From positions 1 to 64,000 of the forward strand of contig NZ_BAWJ01000002.1 in assembly GCF_000586475.1 (NCBI RefSeq): a stretch of 64,000 bases of DNA, read 5' to 3'. Both the position numbers and the translations under genes were made by a program. This document shows positions 1-9,657 of this stretch, in pieces. The number at the start of each line of letters is the position of its first letter. Position 1 is the stretch's first letter. Below the pieces are notes generated by a model. That model saw nothing but the letters and a program-made list of their open reading frames with translations, was not told where the DNA came from and made no database searches. The stretch is from Psychrobacter sp. JCM 18903 (GTDB lineage Bacteria; Pseudomonadota; Gammaproteobacteria; Pseudomonadales; Moraxellaceae).

Positions 1-139
1 CGTGCGGCTTAAATTTAATGTTAAATGTCTCTAGATAGTACATTATCTATAGTTTGAAAGAATGCATGATGAAGATTTTATTGCTATATTGCTAGGATAG
101 TAAACTGTTAGTTTCACATGATTAAGCGTAAGGACATCT

Positions 140-931
140 ATGGATAGAGAACCAAGCTGGTATGAGTTCCAAGAAAATATTAAAGAACATTTTAATTCGC
201 TAGGAGCTGATGCAGAAACTAACGTTAGAATTCAAGGTGTGCGAACTTGCCATGATATAGATATATTTGTCAAAACTAGATTTTTGGGTGAAAATATCAC
301 TTGGATTGTTGAAGCAAAATATTGGAAAAGCAAAGTAACTAAGGCTCAAGTATTGACACTAAGATCAATTGTAGATGATATAGGTGCAGACCGCGGGTTT
401 ATTATATCTGTAGCAGGATTTCAGAGTGGCGCTTTTGAGGCAGCTAATAATACTAATGTAAAACTTAAAACCTTTGATGAATTGAAAATTGATACCAAGG
501 GACTAATTGAAACTGAAATTTTAAAGACATATTATAAACGACTCTTACTTTTAGAAGATAGGTATTGGTCACACTCTAAGAGATTGAGAATTGAATACGG
601 TCTCCGTCACGAAATTATGGATTTCTCAATGCAATTCACTGGTCAGCAATTATTAATGACAGCGCGAACGGCTATTATGGCGGCAGAAAAACGTAAATAT
701 CCTATACAGTTAGAATCTTTTTTAAAAGAACAAAAAGGTGAAAAAATTGCTCATAATTTTCAACAGCTCTCAATATGGCTTAATCTTAATTTAAATCATT
801 TTGAAGAGAAGCTACTGATGGCTGAATGGGAAATGTATAAAAATGGTGACTATAAACCAATACGAGATATAGAACTAGTGATGATAAACAAACCACTACC
901 CAAATTATGGCTGAGACAATCTATAATGTAA
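140..931 (+). CDS. Mrr-like restriction endonuclease-fold protein
   Basis: 263 aa. The N-terminal ~120 residues look like a PD-(D/E)XK nuclease core of the Mrr type: an HDID segment (Asp39, Asp41), then VEAKYWKS with Glu58 and Lys60 as the E-x-K pair, then a segment ending GFIISVAGFQSGAFEAA that is typical of this family. The C-terminal half is helical and I do not recognise it. Mrr-like proteins cleave DNA, often modified DNA, in the cytoplasm; that role is inferred from the fold only. The ATG at 140 follows TAAGGAC. The gene is visibly more A+T-rich than the housekeeping genes downstream and stands alone, with no methyltransferase or helicase partner in view, although the window begins only 139 bases upstream. 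A housekeeping nuclease of the same fold is possible. Confidence 0.6.
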   Translation: MDREPSWYEFQENIKEHFNSLGADAETNVRIQGVRTCHDIDIFVKTRFLGENITWIVEAKYWKSKVTKAQVLTLRSIVDDIGADRGFIISVAGFQSGAFEAANNTNVKLKTFDELKIDTKGLIETEILKTYYKRLLLLEDRYWSHSKRLRIEYGLRHEIMDFSMQFTGQQLLMTARTAIMAAEKRKYPIQLESFLKEQKGEKIAHNFQQLSIWLNLNLNHFEEKLLMAEWEMYKNGDYKPIRDIELVMINKPLPKLWLRQSIM

Positions 932-958
932 GAAAAGAACGATAAAAAATGCAAAAAA

Positions 959-980
959 GGACATTTCTTACTTTATGTCC
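959..980 (-). terminator. weak hairpin, possible minus-strand terminator
   Basis: GGACAT and ATGTCC form a 6-bp stem with a 10-nt loop. On the minus strand the stem is followed by six T, so it could end transcription of the small gene that stops at 1074. The stem is short, so this is a weak call. Confidence 0.35.
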
Positions 981-1073
981 TAGTCGCAAACGTTATATAA
1001 CTAACCACTTACCATTATAATGGTTGAGTTCTTAGATAGTATGAGTTTTTAAAACTAAAGAATATTCTTGTGT

Positions 1074-1394
1074 TTACAAACCCTTTTTTGCTACTGCAAA
1101 GTTAGCACGCTTGAATAAGACGAAAAACTCTTCCAGTGTTAACTCTAAACTTGCATTAGACAAAGTAGTGCCAGAATTTTTAAACTCATCATAGCTCATA
1201 TCTGTATAGCTAATATTTACCGTAAAATTTCTAGCTGTATTGCTATATGTTGCTTCAAAGCTGAATATAACTTCATTAGACTGAATGTATCCAGCATCTT
1301 TCACATAATCTGAAAGTGTTCTAATATCTGCATCATCAAATGCAGCTCCACCGACCCAGTCATTGTATTGAGTTGTAGCTATTTTATTTAACAT
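1074..1394 (-). CDS. small hypothetical protein
   Basis: 106 aa, not recognised. It is acidic to neutral with no signal peptide, no transmembrane segment and no Cys/His metal cluster. The middle (about residues 42-68) looks like alternating beta strands and the C-terminal 25 residues look helical and end in lysines. The ATG is preceded by AAGGAAC at a good distance, which supports translation. Base composition is as A+T-rich as the nuclease gene next to it, so both may belong to one acquired segment. No function is proposed. Confidence 0.5.
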   Translation of the reverse strand: MLNKIATTQYNDWVGGAAFDDADIRTLSDYVKDAGYIQSNEVIFSFEATYSNTARNFTVNISYTDMSYDEFKNSGTTLSNASLELTLEEFFVLFKRANFAVAKKGL

Positions 1395-1649
1395 TGTTAG
1401 TTCCTTAATATAGTTGAATTTGAATAACTCATATGGAGGTTTATAGCTAAAATTTCAATATAATTTTAATGAACTTAAGTTTTTTTATCTTAATGAATTG
1501 CTAGACATAAAGTATTATTCAGAAAGCTGGAAGCGCATAACATTATATTTTAACCAAAAACCCAAAATTACTTAATATAGATCAGTGTTTTACCTACAGT
1601 ATTTTAAAAAACTGACAATCCAAAAATAATAAATATCAAAGGAGAAAAT

Positions 1650-2060
1650 ATGACAACCTCAAAAGTAACTTACCAAGGCGATTTGCGTACCACTGCCATA
1701 CACTTGCAATCAAACAATGAAATCATTACCGATGCGCCAGTTGATAATCAGGGCAAGGGCGAAGCGTTTTCACCGACTGATTTATTGGCGACGAGTTTAG
1801 CCAGTTGTATGTTGACGATTATCGGTATCAAAGCTCGTGATATGGATATCGATATTTCAGGCACTACAGCTGAAGTGACCAAAATAATGGCTGCTGATCC
1901 AAGACGAGTCAGTGAAGTACATGTTGTTATTACTTTTAATCAACCATTAGATGAAAAAACGACAAAGATATTCTATAACACTGCGCTTACTTGCCCAGTT
2001 GCGAAAAGTATCCATCCTGATATTATTCAAAAAGTGACTATTCATTCCAAGAACTACTAA
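1650..2060 (+). CDS. OsmC/Ohr-family protein
   Basis: 136 aa, the normal length for the OsmC/Ohr superfamily of thiol-dependent peroxidases that reduce organic hydroperoxides. The two family cysteines are present: Cys53 in LASCMLTI and Cys115 in ALTCPVAKS. The upstream segment AFSPTDLLATSLASC is also typical. It resembles the YhfA/OsmC-like branch more than Ohr itself. A strong AAAGGAGA lies just before the ATG. The next gene, a flavodoxin-like protein, starts 36 bp downstream, so the two may be co-transcribed as a small redox or stress unit. Substrate is not deducible. Confidence 0.85.
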   Translation: MTTSKVTYQGDLRTTAIHLQSNNEIITDAPVDNQGKGEAFSPTDLLATSLASCMLTIIGIKARDMDIDISGTTAEVTKIMAADPRRVSEVHVVITFNQPLDEKTTKIFYNTALTCPVAKSIHPDIIQKVTIHSKNY

Positions 2061-2096
2061 TTCCAAAAACTAGTAACCTCTATAAGGGTGATTGAT

Positions 2097-2561
2097 ATGG
2101 CTAGCAAAACCTTACTGATCGTTGCGCATGCGCCATCGCCCAATACTCAGAAATTGGCGAAGGCTGCTTTTGAGGGTGCCAATCATCCTGATTTAGATAT
2201 TAATGTCATATTGAAGTCACCACAAGATACCCAACCCGAGAATGTATTGGCAGCTGATGCAGTATTATTAGGGACGACTGAGAACTTGGCTTATATGGCA
2301 GGGCTGACCAAAGACTTCTTTGATCGTTGTTATTATCCTGTGCTAGAAGAGAAGCAAGGCATGCCATTTGCACTATACATTCGTGCAGGACATGATGGTA
2401 CGGGTACTAAGCTTGCTATCAAGACGATTACTACTGGGTTGCGCTGGTCATGGATTCAAGAGGTGCTGATTTTGCAAGGTGATTGGCAAGATGGTTTTAC
2501 TGAACAAGTAGAAGAACTGGCGATGACACTGGCGGCTGGATTGGAAGCGGGTATTTATTAG
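2097..2561 (+). CDS. flavodoxin-like / NAD(P)H-dependent oxidoreductase family protein
   Basis: About 154 aa with a flavodoxin fold: the N-terminal strand LLIVAHAPSPNTQKLA carries the phosphate-binding loop for FMN, followed by AADAVLLGTTENLAYMAG and a GHDGTGTKLA segment. This resembles small flavodoxin-family proteins related to WrbA. I place the start at ATG 2097, which has AAGGG about 8 nt upstream; a GTG at 2088 is in frame but overlaps the ribosome-binding site. It follows the OsmC-like gene closely. Electron donor and partner are unknown. Confidence 0.7.
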   Translation: MASKTLLIVAHAPSPNTQKLAKAAFEGANHPDLDINVILKSPQDTQPENVLAADAVLLGTTENLAYMAGLTKDFFDRCYYPVLEEKQGMPFALYIRAGHDGTGTKLAIKTITTGLRWSWIQEVLILQGDWQDGFTEQVEELAMTLAAGLEAGIY

Positions 2562-2642
2562 TGCTTAATCTTTAATTTATTGATAGTTGGTTGGTAGTTC
2601 ATACCCCGTTGCTATTTAGTTATTATCAAGGTAAGAGGTTTT

Positions 2643-3295
2643 ATGTTTAATAATAACTCAGATAATAAACAGTCTACTCTTACGGCTGGACTGCCATTTT
2701 CTCAAGCTTGCGAAAATAACAAACAGCCGATTCTGACAGTTCTACAAGAAGAGCTAAAAGACTTTAAGCACGTGTTAGAGGTTGGGTCAGGTACGGGTCA
2801 GCATAGTGTGTATTTCGCACCAAAATTGACTCATTTAACATGGCAGACCAGTGATGTGTTTGTCAATCACGCCACTATCAATGCTTGGCATAATGCTTAT
2901 CCTGCCCCTAATTTATATGCACCGCTTACTTTTGATGTATCGTGTGATTCAGTGCCAGTCAATGAGGTTGCCGATATACCGTATGATGCGGTATTTACCG
3001 CCAATACCTTGCATATCATGTCGTGGTCTTTAGTGGCTAAATTATTCCAATTGTCGGTGGTATGCTACCTTTAAATGGTAAATTCATCGTTTATGGACCC
3101 TTTAACGAAAATGGCAGTTATAGCAGCGCAAGCAATCGTCAGTTTGACCATAGCTTGCGCCAGCGCGATGCTAACAGTGGCATCCGTCATTTAGAAGATG
3201 TTATAGATTTGGCAAATACACATCATTTAATGTTAAGTAAGCGTTATGAGATGCCATCTAACAATCAAATATTAGTATTCGAAAAACTCTATTAA
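2643..3295 (+). CDS. DUF938 SAM-dependent methyltransferase-like protein (frame disrupted)
   Basis: The class I methyltransferase glycine motif is seen as VLEVGSGTGQHS near residue 45, and the C-terminal part contains LNGKFIVYGPFNENGSYS, characteristic of the DUF938 family. Total length would be about 217 aa. The frame breaks at about 3049: the first part reads KLFQ then goes out of frame, while the other frame continues IVGGMLPLNG. Restoring one A in CCAATTG (to CCAAATTG) joins the halves perfectly, so this is probably a sequencing deletion, not a broken gene. Substrate is unknown. A strong hairpin follows the stop. Confidence 0.8.
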
Positions 3296-3300
3296 CGTAA

Positions 3301-3348
3301 AAAGCTGAGTGGATTCACTGTGATAACACTATGAATCAACTCAGCTTT
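3301..3348. terminator. bidirectional terminator between convergent genes
   Basis: AAAGCTGAGT and ACTCAGCTTT form a long stem that extends inward through GGATTCA / TGAATC with a one-base interruption. It lies between the DUF938 gene (+) and ppc (-), flanked by A-rich and T-rich sequence, so it can serve both. Confidence 0.85.
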
Positions 3349-3389
3349 ATATAAGTTCGAATCCGTAAAGACCAACCTATTTATAAATA

Positions 3390-6179
3390 CTAACCTGTAT
3401 TGCGTAGCCCTGCTGCCAAAGCATTGATACTACGAATCAATGCATCTTCGACAGCCAGTCTCTCGTTATTTTCCAATTTATCATCACTAGCGTTATCAGG
3501 CTGGCGCATACGCTTGAGTAGCTCAATCTGGATGTAGTTGATGGGATCTAAATAGGCGTTACGCCATTCCAATGAATGAGCCAAGTCTTGTTGGTTTGAG
3601 AGTAAAGACGCCTGCTCTAGCAAGGAGTTGAGACCTGCGTGCGTCAGTTCATACTCATCAATCACTGCCTGCATGACCTGCTCACGTAAGCTTTCATCTG
3701 CACACAGTTGACTGTATGCACGGGCGATATTCATCTCGGATTTTGTAAAAGCCATTTCGATATTGCTGATAAAGACATTGAAAAACGGCCAGTTTTTATT
3801 CATCTCTTTCATTAACGCTTCGTCTTTTTTGACGCTATCTAAAGCGCTGCCCACGCCATACCAAGCAGGAAGGGTAAAGCGCGCCAATGACCAGCCAAAT
3901 ACCCATGGTATCGCTCGAATCGTCGATTTGCTCGGTAGTCCTTTTTTACGGTGAGCAGGACGCGAGCCAATATTGAGCAATGAAATCTCTTGTACTGGCG
4001 TAGCCTCAGAATAAAACTGATAGAAGCCTTCTGTGTTATCCGTCAGCTCACGATATTGCTGTTCGCCTGCATCTGCCAAATCAGCAAACAACGCTTCATA
4101 GCTATCTAGCTGTTTGGGTTGTTCGACAAATCGTGACGAGCTGGCTTTTAGCGCCCCCGTGATTCCCATGGTTAATTCAAACACGGCAGTATCTGGATTG
4201 GCATACTTGGCGTAAAGTACTTCGCCTTGTTCAGTGAACTTGATCTGTCCGTTTAAAGTGCCAGCAGGCTGCGCGGCGATGGCTTGATGGGTTGAGCCAC
4301 CACCACGACTGACGGAACCACCACGACCATGGAACAGGCGGGTGGTGATACCATATTGATTGGCGATATCGGTGATGGTTTGCTGGGCACTATATAATTG
4401 CCAAGCGGAGGTAATAATGCCGCCATCTTTAGAGGAGTCTGAGTAGCCAAGCATAATCTCTTGAATGTTTCCTGAGTGCTCAAGTAGCTCCCGATACAGC
4501 GGATTGTCCAACACCATTGGCATAATCTTATCGATATTTTTTAAATCTTCGATGGTTTCAAACAGTGGCGCAACTGGTAGGGCAGAAAATAAATGCCCAT
4601 TCTTATCAATACCCGATAAGCCTGCAAAACGCATCAGTAGCAGCACCTCTAATAGCTGACTGGCGTTATTGGTCATCGAAATTACATAGCTACCAAAAGT
4701 ATCGTCGCCGACCAGTTTGCGAAGTTTAGCGACAGAATTCATCAGAGCAAGCTGTTCGTGTGTTTGCGCGCTTAAGTTGTCGGTATAAATCAGCGGTGCA
4801 CCTGCCTTTTCCAGCAAACGCGTTAGCCATTGTTGGCGCTCTGTTTCGCTGAGGGTTTTATAGTCGGGCAGATTTGAGGCGCTAGCAAAAATATCTGCAA
4901 TGACTTCGCCGTGATAACCTGAATCTTGACGAATATCCAGCGCAGCCAAATGAAAGCCGCAGGTTTTGACTAGGCGAATAGTATCAAGTAGTAAGCCTTC
5001 GCCATGTGCTTTGTCATGAGTATTGACACTTTTGCGAATAAGGCGTAAATCATCTAGCAAGGCCGTCGGTGTTGAGTAAGCCTCTTTTGCAGCCTCATCA
5101 TCTGTGCCTTGGCTTTGGATATGCTGGTTGGTCGCTTTTATTTTAGCCAGAATAATGGACAGCAATCTTCGGTACGGCTCATTATTGTAATCATCAGGAT
5201 TGTAGCAAAAGACTTTTTGATCGAGTGTGCTGTAGTCTTTGATACGGGTATAAATCTCTGGTGCGATATCGACGATAGTATCGCTATGAATCAGCTCACG
5301 ACGCAATTTTCTGACCAATACTTGATAATGACGCAGTACAGTATTGGCATGCATCAATACCGCCATTTCAGTGGTTTCATGGGTGACGAATGGATTGCCA
5401 TCTCTATCGCCGCCAATCCAAGAGCCAAAACTGACAAAGGCGGGTAAAGGATAGTCGATTAACTCAGGATAGATATCGACGATAGCGTCTTTTATATTAC
5501 GATATACTTTGGGAATGGCAGTGAATAAGCTGGCATCAAAATAGTGTAAGCCGTTGTTTATTTCATCATAAACCAAAGGTTTTCGGCTGCGAACTTCGTC
5601 TGACGACCATAGTAAATCAATGGTTTCTGCTGTTTTTTGCTCAGCTTGCAAAAAGGCTAAACTGCCTTCGGGATAGTCGCTCATGGCATCGGTATGCTCA
5701 TAGAGGGTTTGCAAGATATTCATGGTGGTGCGTCTACGGGCTTCGGTAGGATGAGCCGTAAAAACAGGAATAAATTTAAGGTGATCAATAAGCTCTTTGA
5801 TTTGCGCAGGTTCGATTTGCCGCTCACGGCATTCTAACAAGGTGCGGCGAAAGGAGCCCTCCCAGCTTTGATTGGACTGGGCACGCATAGTACGGCGTTG
5901 CTCACGCAGATAGTTTTCTTCCGTTAAATTGGCGAGAAAAAAGTAAATAGAGAATGCGCGAATGACGTTTTTTAAGGTTTGATTGTCTAATGAGGCAATA
6001 AGATCGATCAGCTGCTGTTTGTGTGCTGGATTATGCTCACGGCGCTCCTGAATAAAGCCTTTGCGCAATGTTTCGATAGTACGTAGGGTATCCTCACCAG
6101 ATTGGCGAGAAATGGCCTCACCTAAAAATGCGCCTAACAATCTAACACGCGCACGCAATACGTCGTTCTTCAATAACAT
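3390..6179 (-). CDS. ppc: phosphoenolpyruvate carboxylase
   Basis: 929 aa, intact. It carboxylates phosphoenolpyruvate to oxaloacetate, the main anaplerotic step into the TCA cycle. Signatures are clear: FTAHPTEARRRT with catalytic His143, GSWIGGDRDGNPFVT, MLGYSDSSKDGG, the mobile loop FHGRGGSVSRGGG, and the conserved C-terminus ending RNTG. Length is slightly above the usual ~880 aa. AAGGAAG lies 6-7 nt before the ATG. It is a single-gene unit closed by the hairpin at 3301-3348. A dienelactone hydrolase-like gene lies upstream on the same strand with a 94-bp gap and no evident functional link. Confidence 0.97.
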   Translation of the reverse strand: MLLKNDVLRARVRLLGAFLGEAISRQSGEDTLRTIETLRKGFIQERREHNPAHKQQLIDLIASLDNQTLKNVIRAFSIYFFLANLTEENYLREQRRTMRAQSNQSWEGSFRRTLLECRERQIEPAQIKELIDHLKFIPVFTAHPTEARRRTTMNILQTLYEHTDAMSDYPEGSLAFLQAEQKTAETIDLLWSSDEVRSRKPLVYDEINNGLHYFDASLFTAIPKVYRNIKDAIVDIYPELIDYPLPAFVSFGSWIGGDRDGNPFVTHETTEMAVLMHANTVLRHYQVLVRKLRRELIHSDTIVDIAPEIYTRIKDYSTLDQKVFCYNPDDYNNEPYRRLLSIILAKIKATNQHIQSQGTDDEAAKEAYSTPTALLDDLRLIRKSVNTHDKAHGEGLLLDTIRLVKTCGFHLAALDIRQDSGYHGEVIADIFASASNLPDYKTLSETERQQWLTRLLEKAGAPLIYTDNLSAQTHEQLALMNSVAKLRKLVGDDTFGSYVISMTNNASQLLEVLLLMRFAGLSGIDKNGHLFSALPVAPLFETIEDLKNIDKIMPMVLDNPLYRELLEHSGNIQEIMLGYSDSSKDGGIITSAWQLYSAQQTITDIANQYGITTRLFHGRGGSVSRGGGSTHQAIAAQPAGTLNGQIKFTEQGEVLYAKYANPDTAVFELTMGITGALKASSSRFVEQPKQLDSYEALFADLADAGEQQYRELTDNTEGFYQFYSEATPVQEISLLNIGSRPAHRKKGLPSKSTIRAIPWVFGWSLARFTLPAWYGVGSALDSVKKDEALMKEMNKNWPFFNVFISNIEMAFTKSEMNIARAYSQLCADESLREQVMQAVIDEYELTHAGLNSLLEQASLLSNQQDLAHSLEWRNAYLDPINYIQIELLKRMRQPDNASDDKLENNERLAVEDALIRSINALAAGLRNTG

Positions 6180-6273
6180 AATTGGCTTCCTTGGCTTTTA
6201 ATCGACTCATTTATCAATGAGATAGGCTGGTTAATAATTAAGGGTTGCTGTTCTTATAGGATATAAATTAAAG

Positions 6274-7064
6274 TTATTTATATTCATTTGCTAAAAAATC
6301 CAAATAGCGTTTCCACGAGCGCTCATCTGCACGTGCATCATATCTATCACTGCCGAACACGCTAAAGGCATGTGGTGCACCACTATATGTCACCATCTCA
6401 TGCGGTACGTTGGCGGCTTCTAATGTCTTACCCAAAGTGGCGAAGCTCTCTAGAGAAACAGATTCATCAGCAGAGCATGGAATACTAAGATTTCTCCAGT
6501 TGTCTTGTCATAACTTTGACCCGTTGGAATATCAAAGGCACCATGGAAGGGTACAAATGCTTTTTGCTCAAATCCTGAGCGCGCCAGCTCCAGAGCAACG
6601 GTACCGCCAAAACAATATCCCATGGTAGTGCCTTTACGCACATCATTACCTTGTAGTCTTCCAGCATTCAGCGCACCTTGAAGTATGCGGCGCATTTTAT
6701 TGCGATCATCGTATAACTCCCCAGTTAAGCGTTTGTTTTCTTCAATAGAAGTAGGGCGAACGCCTTGCCCGAACATGTCTGCCGCCAATACGTTGTAGCC
6801 CTCGCCTGCTAACATATCAGCACGTTTGCGCTCATAGTCTGTCAATCCATCCCAGTCATGAATGAGTAGAATAAAAGGCGCATTCGCTTTGTCGGCTTTG
6901 GCATAATAGCCTTCGTATGCTTGATCATCCACGGTATAGGTAATATTTTTGGTTGTAATAGCGGCAGCTGTTTGGCTGAAAGTCAGTGCCATTAGTCCGA
7001 TTGACGCACCCATTAGCAATGAGTGATAAGGTTTTTTGGACGGAGTCTTTAAAGTTGATAACAT
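6274..7064 (-). CDS. exported dienelactone hydrolase-family protein (frame disrupted)
   Basis: An alpha/beta hydrolase of the dienelactone hydrolase family, about 263 aa. The nucleophile elbow is GYCFGG with Cys151; after repairing the frame, Asp lies in GSADESV and His in GAPHAFSV, completing the Cys-Asp-His triad. The N-terminus is a clear Sec signal peptide (hydrophobic stretch about 14-33, ending TAAA), so the enzyme probably works in the periplasm, unlike the classical cytoplasmic catechol-pathway enzyme. At about 6476 one C is missing on the + strand (CATGG after CAGAG), which ends the first frame early with 60 residues still readable in the next frame. The physiological substrate is unknown. 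Confidence 0.8.
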
Positions 7065-7376
7065 GGTAGGTCGCCTTATAATCGTATAAAAAAGATAAAT
7101 AGTTGGCTAAAACCATGCCCATTTTATTTATCAACTGTTTTAATGCTTCCTAAGAGCATACCTTAAAAAATCACCACATGACAAGAATCTATCGTCAACG
7201 TTGAAGCTCTCTTTAAATACGCTGAAATTACGGCTTTATCACGGCTGCAAACTTTAACCAAATATCAACAAGGAGTGCCATGAATTAGTCATATTTTTTG
7301 GCTAATATTAAAGACAGCTCTATACAAAGGTTCTAAAGAAATAGAGCCTACTTTTAATTACTAGCTAGGATGCATA
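7065..7376. other. katE upstream region, 312 bp
   Basis: No convincing gene. It separates the divergent hydrolase gene and katE and should hold both promoters. At 7271-7288 a strong AGGAG is followed seven bases later by ATG-AAT-TAG, a two-codon open frame that leads nowhere. The katE start at 7377 has AGGATGC upstream. I could not identify an OxyR or other operator with confidence. Confidence 0.5.
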
Positions 7377-9464
7377 ATGAAAAATAATATTGATCATACT
7401 GACCCCGCTAAAGATATGAATACGGAACGTGGCAATGGCGGTGAAACTCACCAGCGCGCAGGGGATGACGCTAAAGTGCTAACGACCCAACAAGGTGTCG
7501 TCATCTCTGATAATCAAAACTCTCTAAAAGCAGGCAGTCGTGGCCCCACATTGCTAGAGGACTTTGTATTACGAGAAAAAATTCATCATTTTGACCATGA
7601 GCGTATCCCTGAGCGTATCGTCCATGCGCGCGGTAGTGCTGCTCACGGTTATTTTGAACTCACTGAGTCGCTCGAAAAATATACCACGGCGAAAATTTTG
7701 ACTGAAACGGGTAAACAGACGCCTTTATTTACCCGTTTTTCTACTGTTGCAGGTAATAAAGGCTCAAAAGATACGCCACGTGATGTGCGTGGTTTTGCTG
7801 TGAAGATTTATACCGAAGAAGGCAATTGGGACATCGTGGGTAACAACATGCCGATTTTCTTTATTCAAGATGCGATGAAGTTTCCAGATTTGATTCATGC
7901 GGTCAAACCAGAGCCTGATCGCGGCTTCCCGCAAGCGGCTTCGGCGCATGACACCTTTTGGGACTTTGTGTCATTAAGTCCTGAGACCATGCATAATTTA
8001 ATTTGGCTGATGAGTGATCGTGCACTACCACGCAGTTTACGCATGATGGAAGGCTTTGGTATTCACAGCTATCGTTTAATCAACAAAGAAGGCAAGAGCA
8101 CCTTTGTCCGTTTCCATTGGAAACCTGTACTCGGTGTACAGTCAACCACATGGGATGAGGCGGTAAAAATCTCAGGCGCTGACCCTGATTATCATCGCCG
8201 TGATTTGTTTGAAGCCATTAATAATGGCGACTATCCTGAATGGGAGTTTGGCGTCCAGCTATTTACTGAAGAAGAAGCTGATAAATTCCCGTTTGATCAT
8301 CTAGATGCCACCAAATTGATTCCAGAAGAGATGGTGCCAGTGAAAGTCGTGGGTAAAATGGTGCTGAACCGTTATCCCGATAACTTTTTTGCAGAAACCG
8401 AGCAAGTGGCGTTCTGTCCATCGCACCTGCCACCAGGTATAGACTTCAGTAATGACCCATTATTACAAGGTCGTCTGTTCAGTTATCTAGACACCCAGTT
8501 ATCACGTTTAGGGTCGCCTAACTTTGCCCAAATTCCAATCAATGCACCGAAATGCCCGTTTGCCAATAATCAGCAAGATGGTCATATGCAGATGCAAGTA
8601 CCTAAGACTCGTGTGCTCTATGAACCGCAAAGCTTAGATCCGACTAGACCGCGCGAAAGTGCCAAACGTGGCTTTGAATCATTCCATGAGCAGTTGGATG
8701 ATGGTGTGAAAGGTCGCGTGCGTGCAGAGAGCTTTGCCGATCATTATAGTCAACCGCGGATGTTCTATCGCAGCCAGACGCCAGCTGAGCAAGCGCACAT
8801 TGCTTCTGCTTATGCCTTTGAGCTAGGTAAAGTAGATACGGCGCATGTACGTACGCGTATGCTGAGCCATCTGCCGCATATCGATGAAGACTTGGCAAAT
8901 CGTGTGGCAAAAGCGCTAGGTATGGAACTGCCAGAGCCTGCTGATGCCGCTGCTCCTGTACAGGATATGGCGACATCGAAAGCAGTACAAACGATTGGTC
9001 TAACGCCTAAGAGTTTAAAAGGGCGTTTGATTGGTATCTTGGTCGCTGAAGGCTCTAAGCATAGTGAAATCAAAAAGTTCGAAGAGGCGGCAAAAGCGCA
9101 GGGTGCTAGCGTGAAAATCGTTGCACCCAATAAAGAAGTTGTCTTAGATGACAACACTCGCATACAAGCAGATGAGCGTCTCGCTGGCGGTCCATCAGTG
9201 ATGTTTGACGCTGTTGTTAGTATCATTATGCCAGAGCAAGCTAAGAAGCTAGCAAAAGACAGCTCAGCACTAGATTGGTTCAATGATGCTTATGGACATT
9301 GCAAAGCGATTGCTTATTGCGGGGCGACCGATGAGTTTATCTTAAGTAAGCTGCCCATTGAAAAAGACGCCTTTGTCACCCCACTGGCTGAATTGGATAC
9401 TTTTATTGAGAATGCCAAATCTCGTCTGTGGGAACGTGAGCCAAAGGTTCGTGATTTGGCGTAG
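7377..9464 (+). CDS. katE: large-subunit (clade 2) catalase HPII
   Basis: 695 aa. Heme catalase that dismutates hydrogen peroxide. Catalytic His83 lies in RIVHARG; the distal Asn is in [13 protein letters not shown]; the proximal heme Tyr is in [14 protein letters not shown]. The length, the N-terminal arm and the C-terminal ~150 residues beginning [13 protein letters not shown], a flavodoxin/glutamine-amidotransferase-like domain, identify the large-subunit HPII class and exclude the small clade 3 enzymes. It is a stand-alone unit with its own terminator. The frame is intact across the whole gene. Confidence 0.96.
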   Translation: MKNNIDHTDPAKDMNTERGNGGETHQRAGDDAKVLTTQQGVVISDNQNSLKAGSRGPTLLEDFVLREKIHHFDHERIPERIVHARGSAAHGYFELTESLEKYTTAKILTETGKQTPLFTRFSTVAGNKGSKDTPRDVRGFAVKIYTEEGNWDIVGNNMPIFFIQDAMKFPDLIHAVKPEPDRGFPQAASAHDTFWDFVSLSPETMHNLIWLMSDRALPRSLRMMEGFGIHSYRLINKEGKSTFVRFHWKPVLGVQSTTWDEAVKISGADPDYHRRDLFEAINNGDYPEWEFGVQLFTEEEADKFPFDHLDATKLIPEEMVPVKVVGKMVLNRYPDNFFAETEQVAFCPSHLPPGIDFSNDPLLQGRLFSYLDTQLSRLGSPNFAQIPINAPKCPFANNQQDGHMQMQVPKTRVLYEPQSLDPTRPRESAKRGFESFHEQLDDGVKGRVRAESFADHYSQPRMFYRSQTPAEQAHIASAYAFELGKVDTAHVRTRMLSHLPHIDEDLANRVAKALGMELPEPADAAAPVQDMATSKAVQTIGLTPKSLKGRLIGILVAEGSKHSEIKKFEEAAKAQGASVKIVAPNKEVVLDDNTRIQADERLAGGPSVMFDAVVSIIMPEQAKKLAKDSSALDWFNDAYGHCKAIAYCGATDEFILSKLPIEKDAFVTPLAELDTFIENAKSRLWEREPKVRDLA

Positions 9465-9487
9465 TTTTTTTAGACCTTTAATAAAGA

Positions 9488-9512
9488 ACTCAGCCATTGT
9501 GCTGGGTTTTTT
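9488..9512 (+). terminator. katE terminator
   Basis: ACTCAGC and GCTGGGT pair (one G-U) around a 6-nt loop, followed by six T, 24 bp after the katE stop. Confidence 0.85.
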
Positions 9513-9657
9513 ATTGAATTTTTAAAGCTAATTTCAGAGTGCTTGGTAGCGCCCAAATATTTGAAAATAGAATAAAAACTCAATGTGTATTTTAGTTGTT
9601 TTTTTGTTAAATAAAGTTTAAATTATCTAACAATACTATTCGTCCGGAATTTTTATC

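Noticed and set aside
8644..9283. Long open frames on the strand opposite katE
   Set aside because: They lie wholly inside an intact catalase gene, have no ribosome-binding sites, and have skewed composition typical of antisense shadows.
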